Assembly: GCF_014145335.1 (NCBI RefSeq) | Contig: NZ_JACIVI010000001.1 | Location: 434,001 to 498,000 of the forward strand | DNA: 64,000 nucleotides | From: Aquariibacter albus | GTDB taxonomy: Bacteria; Pseudomonadota; Gammaproteobacteria; Burkholderiales; Burkholderiaceae_C | Direction: 5' to 3' | Part shown: piece by piece, positions 10,580 through 21,771 of the stretch | Numbering within the stretch: the stretch's first letter is position 1 | Layout of the letters: every line of letters starts with the position of its first letter | Notes under the pieces: generated by a model | What the model was told of the DNA's origin: nothing | What the model saw: only the letters and a program-made list of their open reading frames with translations | Databases searched by the model: none | Translations under genes and position numbers: made by a program

Positions 10580-11612
10580 TGGCGCGACGATTGCCCGGGC
10601 CCGGCCTGCTGTGCTTAACGTCAGCGAGCTCGATCCGGACTGGAACTGGCTGGCGCCCGACTACCTGGGGACGCCCCTGGACGCGCCCTGGGTTCACCGC
10701 TCGGTCCGCAGCCTGGGCCTGCCGGGCTGGTTGCCGCGTCGAGACAGCATCGCCCGAACAGTCCTGGCGTGGCAAGCCTGCCGCGAGGCAGCCGTTCAGG
10801 GCGGGGTGCTTGTCAGTCATGGGCCCAGGCCAGCCTTCTACAACGGCTTGCTGATGCCGAGTCTGTGCCCGCAGGCCCATCATTTCATCTACGCGTTCAA
10901 TTTCACCGAACTGCCCCGTGGCGCCCAGCGTGCCTTGATGGGGCGCGTGTATCGGCGTGCTGACCGGCTGATCACCTTCTCAAGCTACGAGCTGGATCTC
11001 TACAAGGAGGTCTTCGGTTTGGCTCCGGACCGCTTGCAGATGATGCTGTGGGCTGCACCGCCTCTGCCTCGGCCAGTCGGGCCCGCCCTGGTGCAGGGTG
11101 ACTACCTGTGCGCCATCGGCAGCCAAGGCCGCGACTATGCGAGTTTGGTGGAGGCCATGCGCCGGCTTCCGCACCGGCGTCTGGTGATCGTCGGCTCCTC
11201 GGCTAGCCTGGTCGGCCTCAAGGCGCCCTCCAACGTCATCGCCCGCTCCGACCTGCCGATCGAGGACGTGGCCAACATCCTGCACCATGCCAGCCTCACC
11301 GTACTGCCGCTCCAGGCACAAGAGGTGCCCTGCGGGCATGTGACTCTCGTCTCGGCCATGCATGCCGGCAAGGCCGTCGTAGCCACCGACGCTCACGGCC
11401 TCCGCGACTATCTTCAGCACGAGAAGACCGCCATCCTGTGCCGGCCCCGCCATCCGTCCGAGTTGGCCGAAGCCATCGAGAGGTTGTTGCATGATCCGGA
11501 CGAGCGAGAGCGCCTGGCTCGCGCGGGTCAAGATTTCGCTCGTCGACACTGCACGGTTGATCATGTCGCAACCTGCTTCAGTCGCTTTCTGGATGAGCTA
11601 CCGTCGCCCTGA
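10572..11612 (+). CDS. GT-B fold glycosyltransferase (GT4-like)
   Basis: A 346-residue glycosyltransferase with the two-Rossmann GT-B layout. The C-terminal donor domain is recognisable from DYLCAIGSQGRDYASL, RRLVIVGSS, the surface-loop segment with PLQAQEVPCGHVTLVSA, and MHAGKAVVATDAHGLRDYL, where GT4 enzymes bind the nucleotide-sugar. Acceptor and donor sugar are unknown. The ATG at 10572 overlaps the parE stop; an earlier ATG at 10557 is possible. It converges on the DprE2-like gene with 31 bp between them. Its base composition is less G+C-rich than parE. A role in the same surface-glycan pathway as the 11644-16511 cassette is inferred from position only. Confidence 0.8.
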
Positions 11613-11643
11613 GCGCTCCTTGATCCGGCTCGGGTTGTCTGGC

Positions 11644-12390
11644 TCAGAGCTTGAGTTTTTTGAAGATCTTTTCGGGAATGCCGGTGATGATCAGCATGAT
11701 GAGCTGCCAGATCGCCGGCAGGTAAACGATGTCAGCGCGGCGGTCCACTGCGGCCACGATGCCGCGGGCTATGGCCTTGGGTTGAGCCCAAAGCGCGCCC
11801 TTCTTGGCAATGGACGCGGTCATCGGGGTATCAACGAAGCCCGGGCGGATGTCGACCACCGCGATGTCGCGCGATGCCAGCCGGTTGCGCAGGCCCTGCA
11901 GGAAGCGGCTGACCAGGCCCTTGGCCGCCCCGTAGACGTAGTTGGACTGGCGGCCGCGGTCGCCGGCCACCGAGGTGATCACCGCCAGCGCGCTGCCCGG
12001 CGCCATGCGCTGCGCGAGCAGGGTGCAGAGCGCGACCACGGCCACGCCGTTGGTGTGGAGCTGGGCCAGGGTCTCGTCCAGCGAGGCTTCGCAGGCGGCC
12101 TGGTCCGGCAGCGTGCCCTGGGCGATCAGCACCACGTCCACCCCGCCGCCGAGTGCAGCCCAGGCTTCGTCGAGCAGGGCCGGCAGCTCGGCCAGACGGT
12201 CCAGGTCGGCGCTGCGCGCGCTGATGGCGGCGGCCCCGCCCCCGGCGCGGACCTGCAGGTCCTGCTGCAGGGCTTCGAGCTTGGCCGGGCTGCGGCCGAC
12301 GAGGTGCACGCGCGCGCCGCGCGCCACCCACAGGCGGGCGGCGGCCGCGGCGATGGCCGAGGTGGCACCGAAGATCAGGATGCGGTTCAT
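11644..12390 (-). CDS. Short-chain dehydrogenase, DprE2-like
   Basis: A 248-residue SDR with the N-terminal nucleotide motif FGATSAIA and the catalytic Y153-x3-K157 (YGAAK). Its start overlaps the stop of the DprE1-like oxidase (ATGA). In actinobacteria the equivalent pair epimerises decaprenylphosphoryl-ribose to decaprenylphosphoryl-arabinose: DprE1 oxidises the 2'-hydroxyl and DprE2 reduces the keto intermediate with NADH. This protein fits the DprE2 role by family, position and coupling. It ends in a hydrophobic and basic tail (ITGIPEKIFKKLKL) that may associate with the membrane, as expected for a lipid-linked substrate. The exact sugar is inferred. Confidence 0.8.
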   Translation of the reverse strand: MNRILIFGATSAIAAAAARLWVARGARVHLVGRSPAKLEALQQDLQVRAGGGAAAISARSADLDRLAELPALLDEAWAALGGGVDVVLIAQGTLPDQAACEASLDETLAQLHTNGVAVVALCTLLAQRMAPGSALAVITSVAGDRGRQSNYVYGAAKGLVSRFLQGLRNRLASRDIAVVDIRPGFVDTPMTASIAKKGALWAQPKAIARGIVAAVDRRADIVYLPAIWQLIMLIITGIPEKIFKKLKL

Positions 12391-13697
12391 GCGGGCTGCG
12401 GGAGGGAAGGGGGCTCTCCGGCGACGCGCCGCCAGAAGCCCGAGCTGAAGGCCGGGTCGACATGCGCCCGGAAGGCGTCCAGGGCCGGGTGGCCGGCGCG
12501 GAACATGTCGGCCGACATGCGCGCGTCCTTGGCCGGGTAGAGCGCGCCGCCGGCCTCGCGCACGACGGCGTCGAGCTCGGCGAAGAGGCGGTGCGAGGCC
12601 GCGCCCTGGTTGGGGAAGTCCAGCGCCAGCGTGGCCCCGGCGCGCGGGAAGGACAGCAGGCCGGCCGGCGGACGCTCGCCAAAGGTCTTGAAGACGGCGA
12701 GGAAGGAGCCGCTGCCGGCCCGGCCGATGCGGTCGAAGAGCGCGCGCGAGGCTTCCTTCATGGCCGGCCGCGGCAGCACGCACTGGTACTGGTAGAAGCC
12801 GCGGCGGCCGTAGATGCGGTTCCAGTCGGCCAGGCCGTCGAGCGGGTAGAAGTACTTCAGCGCCGGCTGCAGCGAGAAGGCCGGCCGCGGCAGGTGGTAA
12901 TAAGCCAGGTTGAAGGCCGAGACCGAAAGGCCGTTGACCAGCGAGATCGGCGGCTCCAGTGGCACGCGGCGGCGGCCGGGGCCGGGCTCGGCCTGCGGTG
13001 CGTCGTGGCCGGCGAAATCGGCTGCGCTGTAAATGCCGCGGCCGCCGCGCAGGCAGTCGACCCAGGCGACGGTGTAGTCGTGGTGCGCGGCCAGGCTTTC
13101 GTCCAGGTCCCAGTAGGCGTCCAGCGAGGCGAAGCGGCGCTGCACCACGGCCATCCAGGGTCGACGGATGGGGATGAGCTGGATCTCGACCCAGGTGATC
13201 AGCCCGGTCAGGCCCAGGCCGCCGACGGTGGCCTCGAAGCGCCCGTCGGCATCGCCCGGGCGGCAGACCTGGCGGCTGCCGTCCGAGCGGAGCAGCTCGA
13301 AGGCCCGCACATGGTGGCCGAAGCTGCCCGCCCGCGCGTGGTTCTTGCCGTGCACATCATTGGCCACGCAGCCGCCCAGGCTGACGTAGCGGCTGCCCGG
13401 CGTGACTGCGACGAACCAGCCGGCGGGCATGACCAGGGCCAGCACCTCGTCGAGGCTGACGCCGGCCTCGGCCCGCAACACGCCCTGGGCGCGGTCGAAG
13501 TGGATGAAGCGGTCCAGGCCGCGGGTCATCAGCAGCTCGCCGCCCGGGTTGAGCGCGACATCGCCGTAGCTGCGGCCCAGGCCGTGGGCGATGCGCGGGC
13601 CGGCCTCGGCGGGCAGGGCGGCGTGTCGGTCGCCCCAGGGCCGCTGGCGCGCCTCGCCGATTCCGGGCAGCCGGCCCCAGGCCTTGGCGTACTTCAT
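12387..13697 (-). CDS. FAD-linked oxidase, DprE1-like (decaprenylphosphoryl-ribose 2'-oxidase type)
   Basis: A 436-residue VAO/PCMH-family flavoprotein. The FAD-binding half contains GLGRSYGDVALN and GGCVANDVHGKNHARAGSFG, both very close to mycobacterial DprE1. The C-terminal half carries YPAKDAR, whose K390 matches DprE1 Lys418. The residue matching DprE1 Cys387, the covalent target of benzothiazinones, is A358 (TLALDFP). I started at the ATG at 13697 (MKYAKAW); the longer open frame to 13799 would overlap the upstream gene. Expected role: flavin-dependent oxidation of polyprenyl-phospho-ribose at C2', handing the ketone to the SDR encoded next. No prenyltransferase making that substrate is in the window. 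Confidence 0.85.
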   Translation of the reverse strand: MKYAKAWGRLPGIGEARQRPWGDRHAALPAEAGPRIAHGLGRSYGDVALNPGGELLMTRGLDRFIHFDRAQGVLRAEAGVSLDEVLALVMPAGWFVAVTPGSRYVSLGGCVANDVHGKNHARAGSFGHHVRAFELLRSDGSRQVCRPGDADGRFEATVGGLGLTGLITWVEIQLIPIRRPWMAVVQRRFASLDAYWDLDESLAAHHDYTVAWVDCLRGGRGIYSAADFAGHDAPQAEPGPGRRRVPLEPPISLVNGLSVSAFNLAYYHLPRPAFSLQPALKYFYPLDGLADWNRIYGRRGFYQYQCVLPRPAMKEASRALFDRIGRAGSGSFLAVFKTFGERPPAGLLSFPRAGATLALDFPNQGAASHRLFAELDAVVREAGGALYPAKDARMSADMFRAGHPALDAFRAHVDPAFSSGFWRRVAGEPPSLPQPA

Positions 13698-13719
13698 CGC
13701 TCGGGCTTCCCGTGCCGGC

Positions 13720-14706
13720 TCAGGGCTGGGGACCGAGGGCCGTCGCCGGCCGGGCGCGGCTGACCACCGCAAGCGCCCAGGCGCCCAGGGCCACCGCAAA
13801 CCACAGCGTGGTCAGGCGGATCAGCAGGGTGGCGGCCACGGCCGAGGCCTCGGTCTGGCCGGCACCGATCAGCAGGCCGACCATGGTCGCCTCGGCCGAG
13901 CCCAGGCCGCCGGGCAGGAAGCTGATCGCGCCGACCAGCATCGACAGGGCGTAGACGAAGAAGGCCCAGATGGCTTGCAGCGAGAGCCCCATGCCTTCGA
14001 GCATGAGGTGGAAGGCCCAGGCCTCGGCGCCCCAGGCCAGCACGCTGACCGCGGTGGTCGCGAGCAGGATGCCGGGGCGGTGGCAGCTTGCGGCGGAGAA
14101 CATCAGCTCGCACAGCCGCGCGCCGAGTGCGCCCAGCTTGCCGCCCGAAGCCTGCAGCCGGGCATGCAGCGGGCGCAGTCGCTCGGACAGGGCCAGGGTC
14201 AGCAGCAGCAAGACGATGAGCAGCAGTACGCCGCCCACCACTGGCCGGCTACTGGGGTGGCTGGTCGCGCCCAGGCAAGCAAGCAGCACGACGGCGATCA
14301 GGTCCGACAGACGTTCGCTGAACAGCGCAGCCAGGCTGGCGTGGTAGCCCACGCCATGGGCCTTCAAGAAGATGCTGCGGATGGCTTCACCAGCCTTCCC
14401 GGGGGTGGTCGTAAGGGCAAAGCCCGCCACGTAAATCAGCGCACCCGGCGCGGCTGGCACGCGATGGCCGAGGCGCGCGAGCAATATCTGCCAGCGCAGG
14501 AAACGTAGACCATAGTTCACACCCGACAGGATTAGCATCAATCCGATGCCGGCGAGTCCGAGTTCAAAGATCAGTGCTGTGACCTCACGCCAGCCGGCCC
14601 ATACCGAGAAACCTGCGTAGCCTAGTACCGACAATACGATGGATAGCACCAGTGCCCGGCGTGCGCCATGGCTCGGGAGGGCACTCAGCACGGTGTCCTC
14701 CAGCAC
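13720..14706 (-). CDS. UPF0104/LPG-synthase-TM-like membrane protein, possible flippase
   Basis: A 328-residue polytopic protein with about eight hydrophobic segments and signatures of the lysylphosphatidylglycerol synthase transmembrane family (PF03706-type), such as TTTPGKAGEAIRS near the middle and SFLPGGLGSAEATMVGLL near the C-terminus. It lacks the soluble aminoacyl-transfer domain of MprF. Stand-alone members often sit in glycan and polyprenyl-phosphate loci and are suspected transporters. Here it lies 22 bp upstream of the DprE1-like gene, so I infer handling or flipping of a polyprenyl-phospho-sugar. The function is not proven for this subfamily. Confidence 0.75.
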   Translation of the reverse strand: MLEDTVLSALPSHGARRALVLSIVLSVLGYAGFSVWAGWREVTALIFELGLAGIGLMLILSGVNYGLRFLRWQILLARLGHRVPAAPGALIYVAGFALTTTPGKAGEAIRSIFLKAHGVGYHASLAALFSERLSDLIAVVLLACLGATSHPSSRPVVGGVLLLIVLLLLTLALSERLRPLHARLQASGGKLGALGARLCELMFSAASCHRPGILLATTAVSVLAWGAEAWAFHLMLEGMGLSLQAIWAFFVYALSMLVGAISFLPGGLGSAEATMVGLLIGAGQTEASAVAATLLIRLTTLWFAVALGAWALAVVSRARPATALGPQP

Positions 14707-14897
14707 AGCAGGAGCGTTGCTCGGAGTGGCTTCTGCAGATATCGGGCATTTTGCCGGTGGTAGCTCATGCCGCCATTTACCTTTTGGTTCATGGTTCTTC
14801 CGCTCGCATCAATCGACGGTCTGCGCTCTCGGACGGGACCGCTCACGAACGAGTTCCTCATCCCGACTGGCCATACTTGCGATGGTGCCTGACCCGC
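14707..14897. other. A+T-richer gap inside the glycan cassette
   Basis: These 191 bp lie between the GT-C-type gene and the UPF0104 gene, both on the minus strand. Base composition is clearly less G+C-rich than most of the window. I see no ORF with coding character and no clean terminator. A promoter for the three downstream genes may lie here. Confidence 0.4.
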
Positions 14898-16511
14898 TCA
14901 GTGGGCATCGATGTTGGCTGGGGGTTGCCGGCGTGTGAGCACCCCGAGGTTGAGAGACGTGTCTCGAACGGCCACATCAAACGCGGCTTTGAAGGTCGGG
15001 GCTCCAGGTTTTGTTGCCCAATCGGTTATGGCCACCCAGTCGATGATGTGTTGGATGGGCGAGTCCATGATGTACGCATCACGAACGTCGCCGGTTCGCA
15101 GGATCACCTTCAGGGCCTCGGGGTTGACCTTGCCATCCAAGTTAATCGTTCGGTCGTGAAAATAACCAAGCGTGCCAGTCTGCACAGCGCCTACCCAGAC
15201 TTCTGGCGCAACATGCTCAGTGACCCATTCCGCCACCTGACGATGCATGTGCTGTTCGCCGTGATTCCAGTGCAGCCGCGCGTTATTCACCGACACCGCG
15301 CAAAGCACCACCAAGCCCGCCACGCCCAGCGGTCTCAAGCCTTGCCATCGAGTCTGCACTCGGTCGGCGAGCGCACCAGTGAGCAGCACGAGCATGGGCC
15401 ACAGGAGCACGCTCAGCACTGACAGATAGCGTGGGATGAAGTGGGCTGCACCAAAAAAAAGACCGTAGTAACCCACCAGCCCACCCAAGAACAGGGTGCT
15501 TGCCACCACCATCCGACGGACACCTACTCCGCGACCGCGAGACCAGTATCCAAATCCCAGCAACAGCACGATCACAAGGAAGGGCCCCGCCACAAGCACC
15601 GGACCACTGCGCTCCACCGCTCCCGGGATCGGCAGCAGGACAAGCATGGCCTCCAGCAGGTTGGCGGGTACGACCGTCATGTTCTGCCCAAGCACGCTGT
15701 CGTGCGATTGGGCGCTACCACTGATGGGCACGATCGAGCCAAACAGGAGTTTGTTGTGAACTAGCCAAGGGGAGGCGGTTGCGAGCGAGGTAAGACCGGC
15801 AATCGTGGCATCCCGTAGGCGACGCAGAATACCTCCCCCAGCTTCTCCCCCGATCCATACGTGCGCCGCCAGAAGGCCACCGATGAAGAAGACGGCATCG
15901 TTACGGGCCAGAAAGACCATGCCCAATGCGACTCCCAGCCTCATGCTCTCGCTCGTCGTGGCGGGGCGCAGAGCCTGGGCCGTCAGTTGACGCAGATAAA
16001 CCAGCCAAGCGGCCAGTACGGCGAGATGATAGAGACCCGTCTCCAGTCCGTTGCCGCTGTGAGCGATAAGCACATAGCCGCACAGCCACAAGCCAGCCCC
16101 CAGAGCCCCCAAGCTCCGCGCCTGGGGCGGATCTCCGGCAAGTTGACGAATGAAGTGAGCCATGGCCCAAGCAGCGAGTAGGGCCTGGGCTGTCGACAAC
16201 ACAGCTACGGCGGCAATCGCGAGCAGTTTGTTACCGTTGACCAAGCCATGCAGCGCGGCGAAAACAAACGTGGCCAAAGGCTGTACGCCATTCGTTGGCA
16301 TTGTTCCGTCAGCGGTGGAAAGCCCCAAGCCCAGCGCGAAATTCCGCGCAACCGTCTGCATCAGATAACCGTCTTCCGAAAGAAACTGCCAATAGACACG
16401 ATTGGGCCAATCAGCCAGTGGAAAAAGACGAGTCAATCCCCCGACAATGAAAAGCAAAACAGCTGCGCCGCTCAGAACGCGGGATGTCGCTGGGGGGGAG
16501 GCTGAATTCAT
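14898..16511 (-). CDS. Polytopic GT-C-like membrane glycosyltransferase
   Basis: A 537-residue membrane protein with about ten to twelve hydrophobic helices and a short C-terminal soluble part. The first extracytoplasmic loop has E46-D47-G-Y (SEDGYL), the acidic pair typical of GT-C transferases that use polyprenyl-phospho-sugars, followed by the loop motif TNGVQPL. I infer transfer of a lipid-linked pentose or hexose to an extracytoplasmic acceptor, with the DprE1/DprE2-like products as donor. The nearest functional analogues would be AftB-type or TfpW-type arabinosyltransferases, but similarity is only at motif level. Its DNA is distinctly less G+C-rich than the flanking genes and its codon use is less biased, a sign of acquisition. 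An orphan O-antigen or mannosyl transferase is the alternative. Confidence 0.7.
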   Translation of the reverse strand: MNSASPPATSRVLSGAAVLLFIVGGLTRLFPLADWPNRVYWQFLSEDGYLMQTVARNFALGLGLSTADGTMPTNGVQPLATFVFAALHGLVNGNKLLAIAAVAVLSTAQALLAAWAMAHFIRQLAGDPPQARSLGALGAGLWLCGYVLIAHSGNGLETGLYHLAVLAAWLVYLRQLTAQALRPATTSESMRLGVALGMVFLARNDAVFFIGGLLAAHVWIGGEAGGGILRRLRDATIAGLTSLATASPWLVHNKLLFGSIVPISGSAQSHDSVLGQNMTVVPANLLEAMLVLLPIPGAVERSGPVLVAGPFLVIVLLLGFGYWSRGRGVGVRRMVVASTLFLGGLVGYYGLFFGAAHFIPRYLSVLSVLLWPMLVLLTGALADRVQTRWQGLRPLGVAGLVVLCAVSVNNARLHWNHGEQHMHRQVAEWVTEHVAPEVWVGAVQTGTLGYFHDRTINLDGKVNPEALKVILRTGDVRDAYIMDSPIQHIIDWVAITDWATKPGAPTFKAAFDVAVRDTSLNLGVLTRRQPPANIDAH

Positions 16512-16602
16512 GGTGTGTCAAAAGGCGCGAGGCGGTCGCTGGAAGCTTGAAGACTGTATCGCAAGCCTTGTGCCGGGTTGGTGACGTTGTTCCACCGCAG
16601 AC

Positions 16603-17967
16603 TCAGCGCCGCAGCAGCCGCAGCTTCACCCCGTTGGCCGAGCGCAGCGTGAGCCGCGCCGTCGGCTGCGGGGTGTGGCCGGGCAGGGGCTGCAGACGGT
16701 AGCGCTGCACGAGCCGGGCCAAGATCAGCACGCTTTCCTGGGTGGCGAAGGCGGCGCCTGGACAGGCGCGCGGGCCGAGTCCGAAGGGCAGGTAGGCCCC
16801 CCGGGGGGCGCTCGCGGCCTGCGGACCGAAGCGATCCGGGTCGAAGGTGTCGGGCTGCGGCCAGTGCGCGTGGTGGCGGTGGACGATCCACGGCGAGACC
16901 ACGACCATGTCGCCCGCCTGCACCGCCTTGCCCCGCAGGCAGTCGGCGCCCGCAGCCTCGCGCAGGTAGAAGGCAATCGGCGGATAGAGCCGCAGGGTTT
17001 CGCGGAAGACCGCCTGCACCTGTTCGAGCTGCCGTGTGTCGCCGAAGGCTGGCGGCCGGTCGGTCCAGAGCTGCTGCACGCTTGCATGCACCGCGTCCTG
17101 CAGGGCCGGCTGGCAGGCCAGCAGGTAGAGCGCCCAGGCCAGGGTCGAGGCTGAGGTCTCATGACCGGCCAGGAAGAGGGTGCCGACCTGGTCGACGACT
17201 TCCTCGACGCCCAGGCGGCTGCCGTCCAGCGGATCCTCGGCCCGGAAGAGGGCGGCCAGCATGTCGTCCGGCCCGCCCGCTTCGCCGCGCTGCAGGGCCT
17301 GGTGGCGGGCGTGGATCGGGCCGGCGAAGGTCGCCCGGATCGCCGCGCCCTGCTGCCGGCAGCGCCTGCGGTGCAGCCAGGTCGGCAGCCGCAGCGCGCT
17401 CAGGCCCATCACCCGCTGGGCGTCGGCCTGGTAGCGGCGGAAGGCGTCGTGGACCCGCTGCGCGGCCTCGGCCGACAGCGGCTGCGACAGCAGGGTGCGG
17501 AAGATGATGTCGGCGGTCACATGGCTCATGGCCGCATCGGCGTCCCAGGTCTGCCGGCCGTCGGCCAGCGCGTCGGTCCGTGCCAGCAGGGCGTCGATGC
17601 TGTCGAGCATGCGCGGGAAGGCCAGCCGCAGGCCGGCCAGCGCAAAGGCCTGGTCGACCAGGCGGCGCTGCCTGGCCCAGGCGGCGCCGGTCGCGTTGAA
17701 CAGGCTGATGCCGATCAGCGGCTGCAGGATGTCGGCCAGGTAGGGATGCTTGGGGAAGGCCTCGGCCCGCTCGACCAGCAGCTCGCGCACGGTCTCGGGC
17801 GCATTGACCAGGTGCAGGCGCTGGCCGGCCAGCCGCGCGCTGCCCATCTGCACCCGGTAGGCGCGGGGCGGCAGCAGGTTCAGCATCGAGCGGCCGTCGC
17901 GCCGGAACAGGCCACCGAGCAGCGCGGCCAGGCTGCGCGGGCCGGGGCGGGGCGGCATGAAGCCCAT
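16603..17967 (-). CDS. Cytochrome P450
   Basis: A 454-residue soluble P450. The diagnostic motifs are all present: the I-helix oxygen-activation sequence AGHETSAS, the K-helix ExxR in FRETLRLYP, and the heme loop FGLGPRACPG with C402 as axial ligand. General architecture resembles the CYP4/CYP102-like fatty-acid or terpene hydroxylases. No ferredoxin or reductase gene is adjacent, so electrons must come from elsewhere. The start at 17967 lies 7 bp after the stop of the upstream hydrolase gene, so the two are surely cotranscribed. The substrate is unknown. A hydrophobic acyl compound would fit the membrane hydrolase partner. Confidence 0.92.
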   Translation of the reverse strand: MGFMPPRPGPRSLAALLGGLFRRDGRSMLNLLPPRAYRVQMGSARLAGQRLHLVNAPETVRELLVERAEAFPKHPYLADILQPLIGISLFNATGAAWARQRRLVDQAFALAGLRLAFPRMLDSIDALLARTDALADGRQTWDADAAMSHVTADIIFRTLLSQPLSAEAAQRVHDAFRRYQADAQRVMGLSALRLPTWLHRRRCRQQGAAIRATFAGPIHARHQALQRGEAGGPDDMLAALFRAEDPLDGSRLGVEEVVDQVGTLFLAGHETSASTLAWALYLLACQPALQDAVHASVQQLWTDRPPAFGDTRQLEQVQAVFRETLRLYPPIAFYLREAAGADCLRGKAVQAGDMVVVSPWIVHRHHAHWPQPDTFDPDRFGPQAASAPRGAYLPFGLGPRACPGAAFATQESVLILARLVQRYRLQPLPGHTPQPTARLTLRSANGVKLRLLRR

Positions 17968-17974
17968 CGTCGCC

Positions 17975-19174
17975 TCAGGCCGGACGGACGTTGCGGGCCA
18001 GCAGCTGCTCGAGCCGCTGCGGGCCGGCACTGAGCTGGAAGTAGTCGTGCTCCACCGGGCGCTCGCTGGCCATCAGGTACTGGAAGTGGATGCGGAAGAT
18101 GTCACGGCGCAGCCGGGCGTAGCGCTCGGGCGCGAGCATGCGGTCGAAGCGGGCGGACTTGAGGCGCAGGTTCGGCGGGGCGGGCGGCAGGCCGCAGGCG
18201 GCCAGCGGGTCGACCAGCGCGTAGCACAGCGGGTCGCCCGGGGCCGAGAGGTCCAGCCAGCTCATGCCCGAAGCAGCCACCTGGGCGAGTTGCTCGCGGT
18301 ACCAGCCGGCCTGCGGGATCAGGCCGAGGAAGGGATGCACCGGCCCGAGCGTCAGCAGCTTGACCTGCGGAGCGGGCCCTGACGTCCGGCCGGCCAGCCA
18401 GCGTGCCGCCACCGAGACCGCCGCCAGCGCGCCCGCGCTGTGGCCGACCAGCAGCACCTCGTCGGCGGGGGCTTCGCCCGCCACGGGCTGCTGGAGGTCC
18501 TGCTCGATGCGCGCGGCGAAGGCGTCGAGCCGCTGCTCCAGCGCCGGGATGCGGCGCCCTGACCAGTCCCAGAGGAAGCGCCAGGCCCGCATCAGCCAGA
18601 ACACCCGCCCGCGCTCGCCCAGGTGCAGCAGCCCGGCGAGCACGGCGAGGCCCAGCAAAACGGACAGGATCAGGCCCAGGCCGGGCGGTCCCCAGCCGGC
18701 CGGCCAGGCCAGCCCCAGGGCCACGGCAGCCAGGCCGCCCAGCAGCAGGGCCGCCAGGCTGTGCAGCAGGGGCAGCAGGATCATCCAGAAGAAGGGCGCG
18801 GCCAGACGCCGGGTGCGGCCCAGCGCGCCGCAGGCGGCGAAGCGCAGGTAGAAGGCCGGCATCGATGCCAGCACCGGGCCCAGGCGCTCGGGCCAGTAGG
18901 CGCGCAGCAGGTCGTTCCAGGCCATGAAGCGGTAGTGCGTGCGGGTGGCCTGGCCCCCGTGCAGGGCCTCGATCTGCCAGTCCGTCAGGGCCTCGCCGGC
19001 CACTTCGGCCGGACCGACCGCGTAGCGACGGTCTCCGCAAGCCTGCTGCCGAGCCGCTTCGTCGCGGTAGAGCGCGTGGTAGCTGCGCGCGCCGCGGGTG
19101 TCGAAGCCCGCGAAGTAGTAGACCCGGCGGCGGCGCACGGGCGGGGCGGGGCAGGGCGGGGCGTCGGAGGGCAT
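17975..19174 (-). CDS. Membrane alpha/beta-hydrolase (lipase/esterase-like)
   Basis: A 399-residue protein opening with the segment [19 protein letters not shown], then two or three membrane helices at about residues 125-190, and a C-terminal alpha/beta-hydrolase domain. The nucleophile elbow is GHSAG with S246. Acid and His candidates lie further on (for example D in [11 protein letters not shown] and H in FRIHFQYL). I do not recognise a characterised homologue; lipase, thioesterase or acyltransferase activity on a membrane-bound substrate is plausible. It heads a two-gene unit with the P450 and is divergent from parC across 153 bp. The chosen ATG (19174) is the first good one in frame. Confidence 0.75.
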   Translation of the reverse strand: MPSDAPPCPAPPVRRRRVYYFAGFDTRGARSYHALYRDEAARQQACGDRRYAVGPAEVAGEALTDWQIEALHGGQATRTHYRFMAWNDLLRAYWPERLGPVLASMPAFYLRFAACGALGRTRRLAAPFFWMILLPLLHSLAALLLGGLAAVALGLAWPAGWGPPGLGLILSVLLGLAVLAGLLHLGERGRVFWLMRAWRFLWDWSGRRIPALEQRLDAFAARIEQDLQQPVAGEAPADEVLLVGHSAGALAAVSVAARWLAGRTSGPAPQVKLLTLGPVHPFLGLIPQAGWYREQLAQVAASGMSWLDLSAPGDPLCYALVDPLAACGLPPAPPNLRLKSARFDRMLAPERYARLRRDIFRIHFQYLMASERPVEHDYFQLSAGPQRLEQLLARNVRPA

Positions 19175-19327
19175 CGGGGCGGGGCGGGGGCCGCGGGCAT
19201 GGTAAGGCGCAGCCGGTCCGGGTCGGCCGCCGCCGGGCTGTGGCGCGTCCTGGGGACAATGCGCGCCGAGCGCGGCCGGCCTCCCGGCCCCGACCCTTTC
19301 CCGTTCGACCTGCCTGCCCCTGCGTCC

Positions 19328-21652
<2,325 letters not shown>

Positions 21653-21771
21653 TCGGGGCGCGACCGGAAACTTGCTGACGCTGCGGCGCCGCAACGGCCC
21701 GACACCCCGGAAGGCGCGGCGGCACAATAGGGGGTTCCGATGCGTACCGCCCCGCCCGAGAAGCCCTGCCC

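Noticed and set aside
13698-13799. N-terminal extension of the DprE1-like protein
   Set aside because: It would overlap the upstream UPF0104 gene by 80 bp and adds a Trp/Arg/Pro-rich stretch with no homology; MKYAKAW at 13697 is the natural start.
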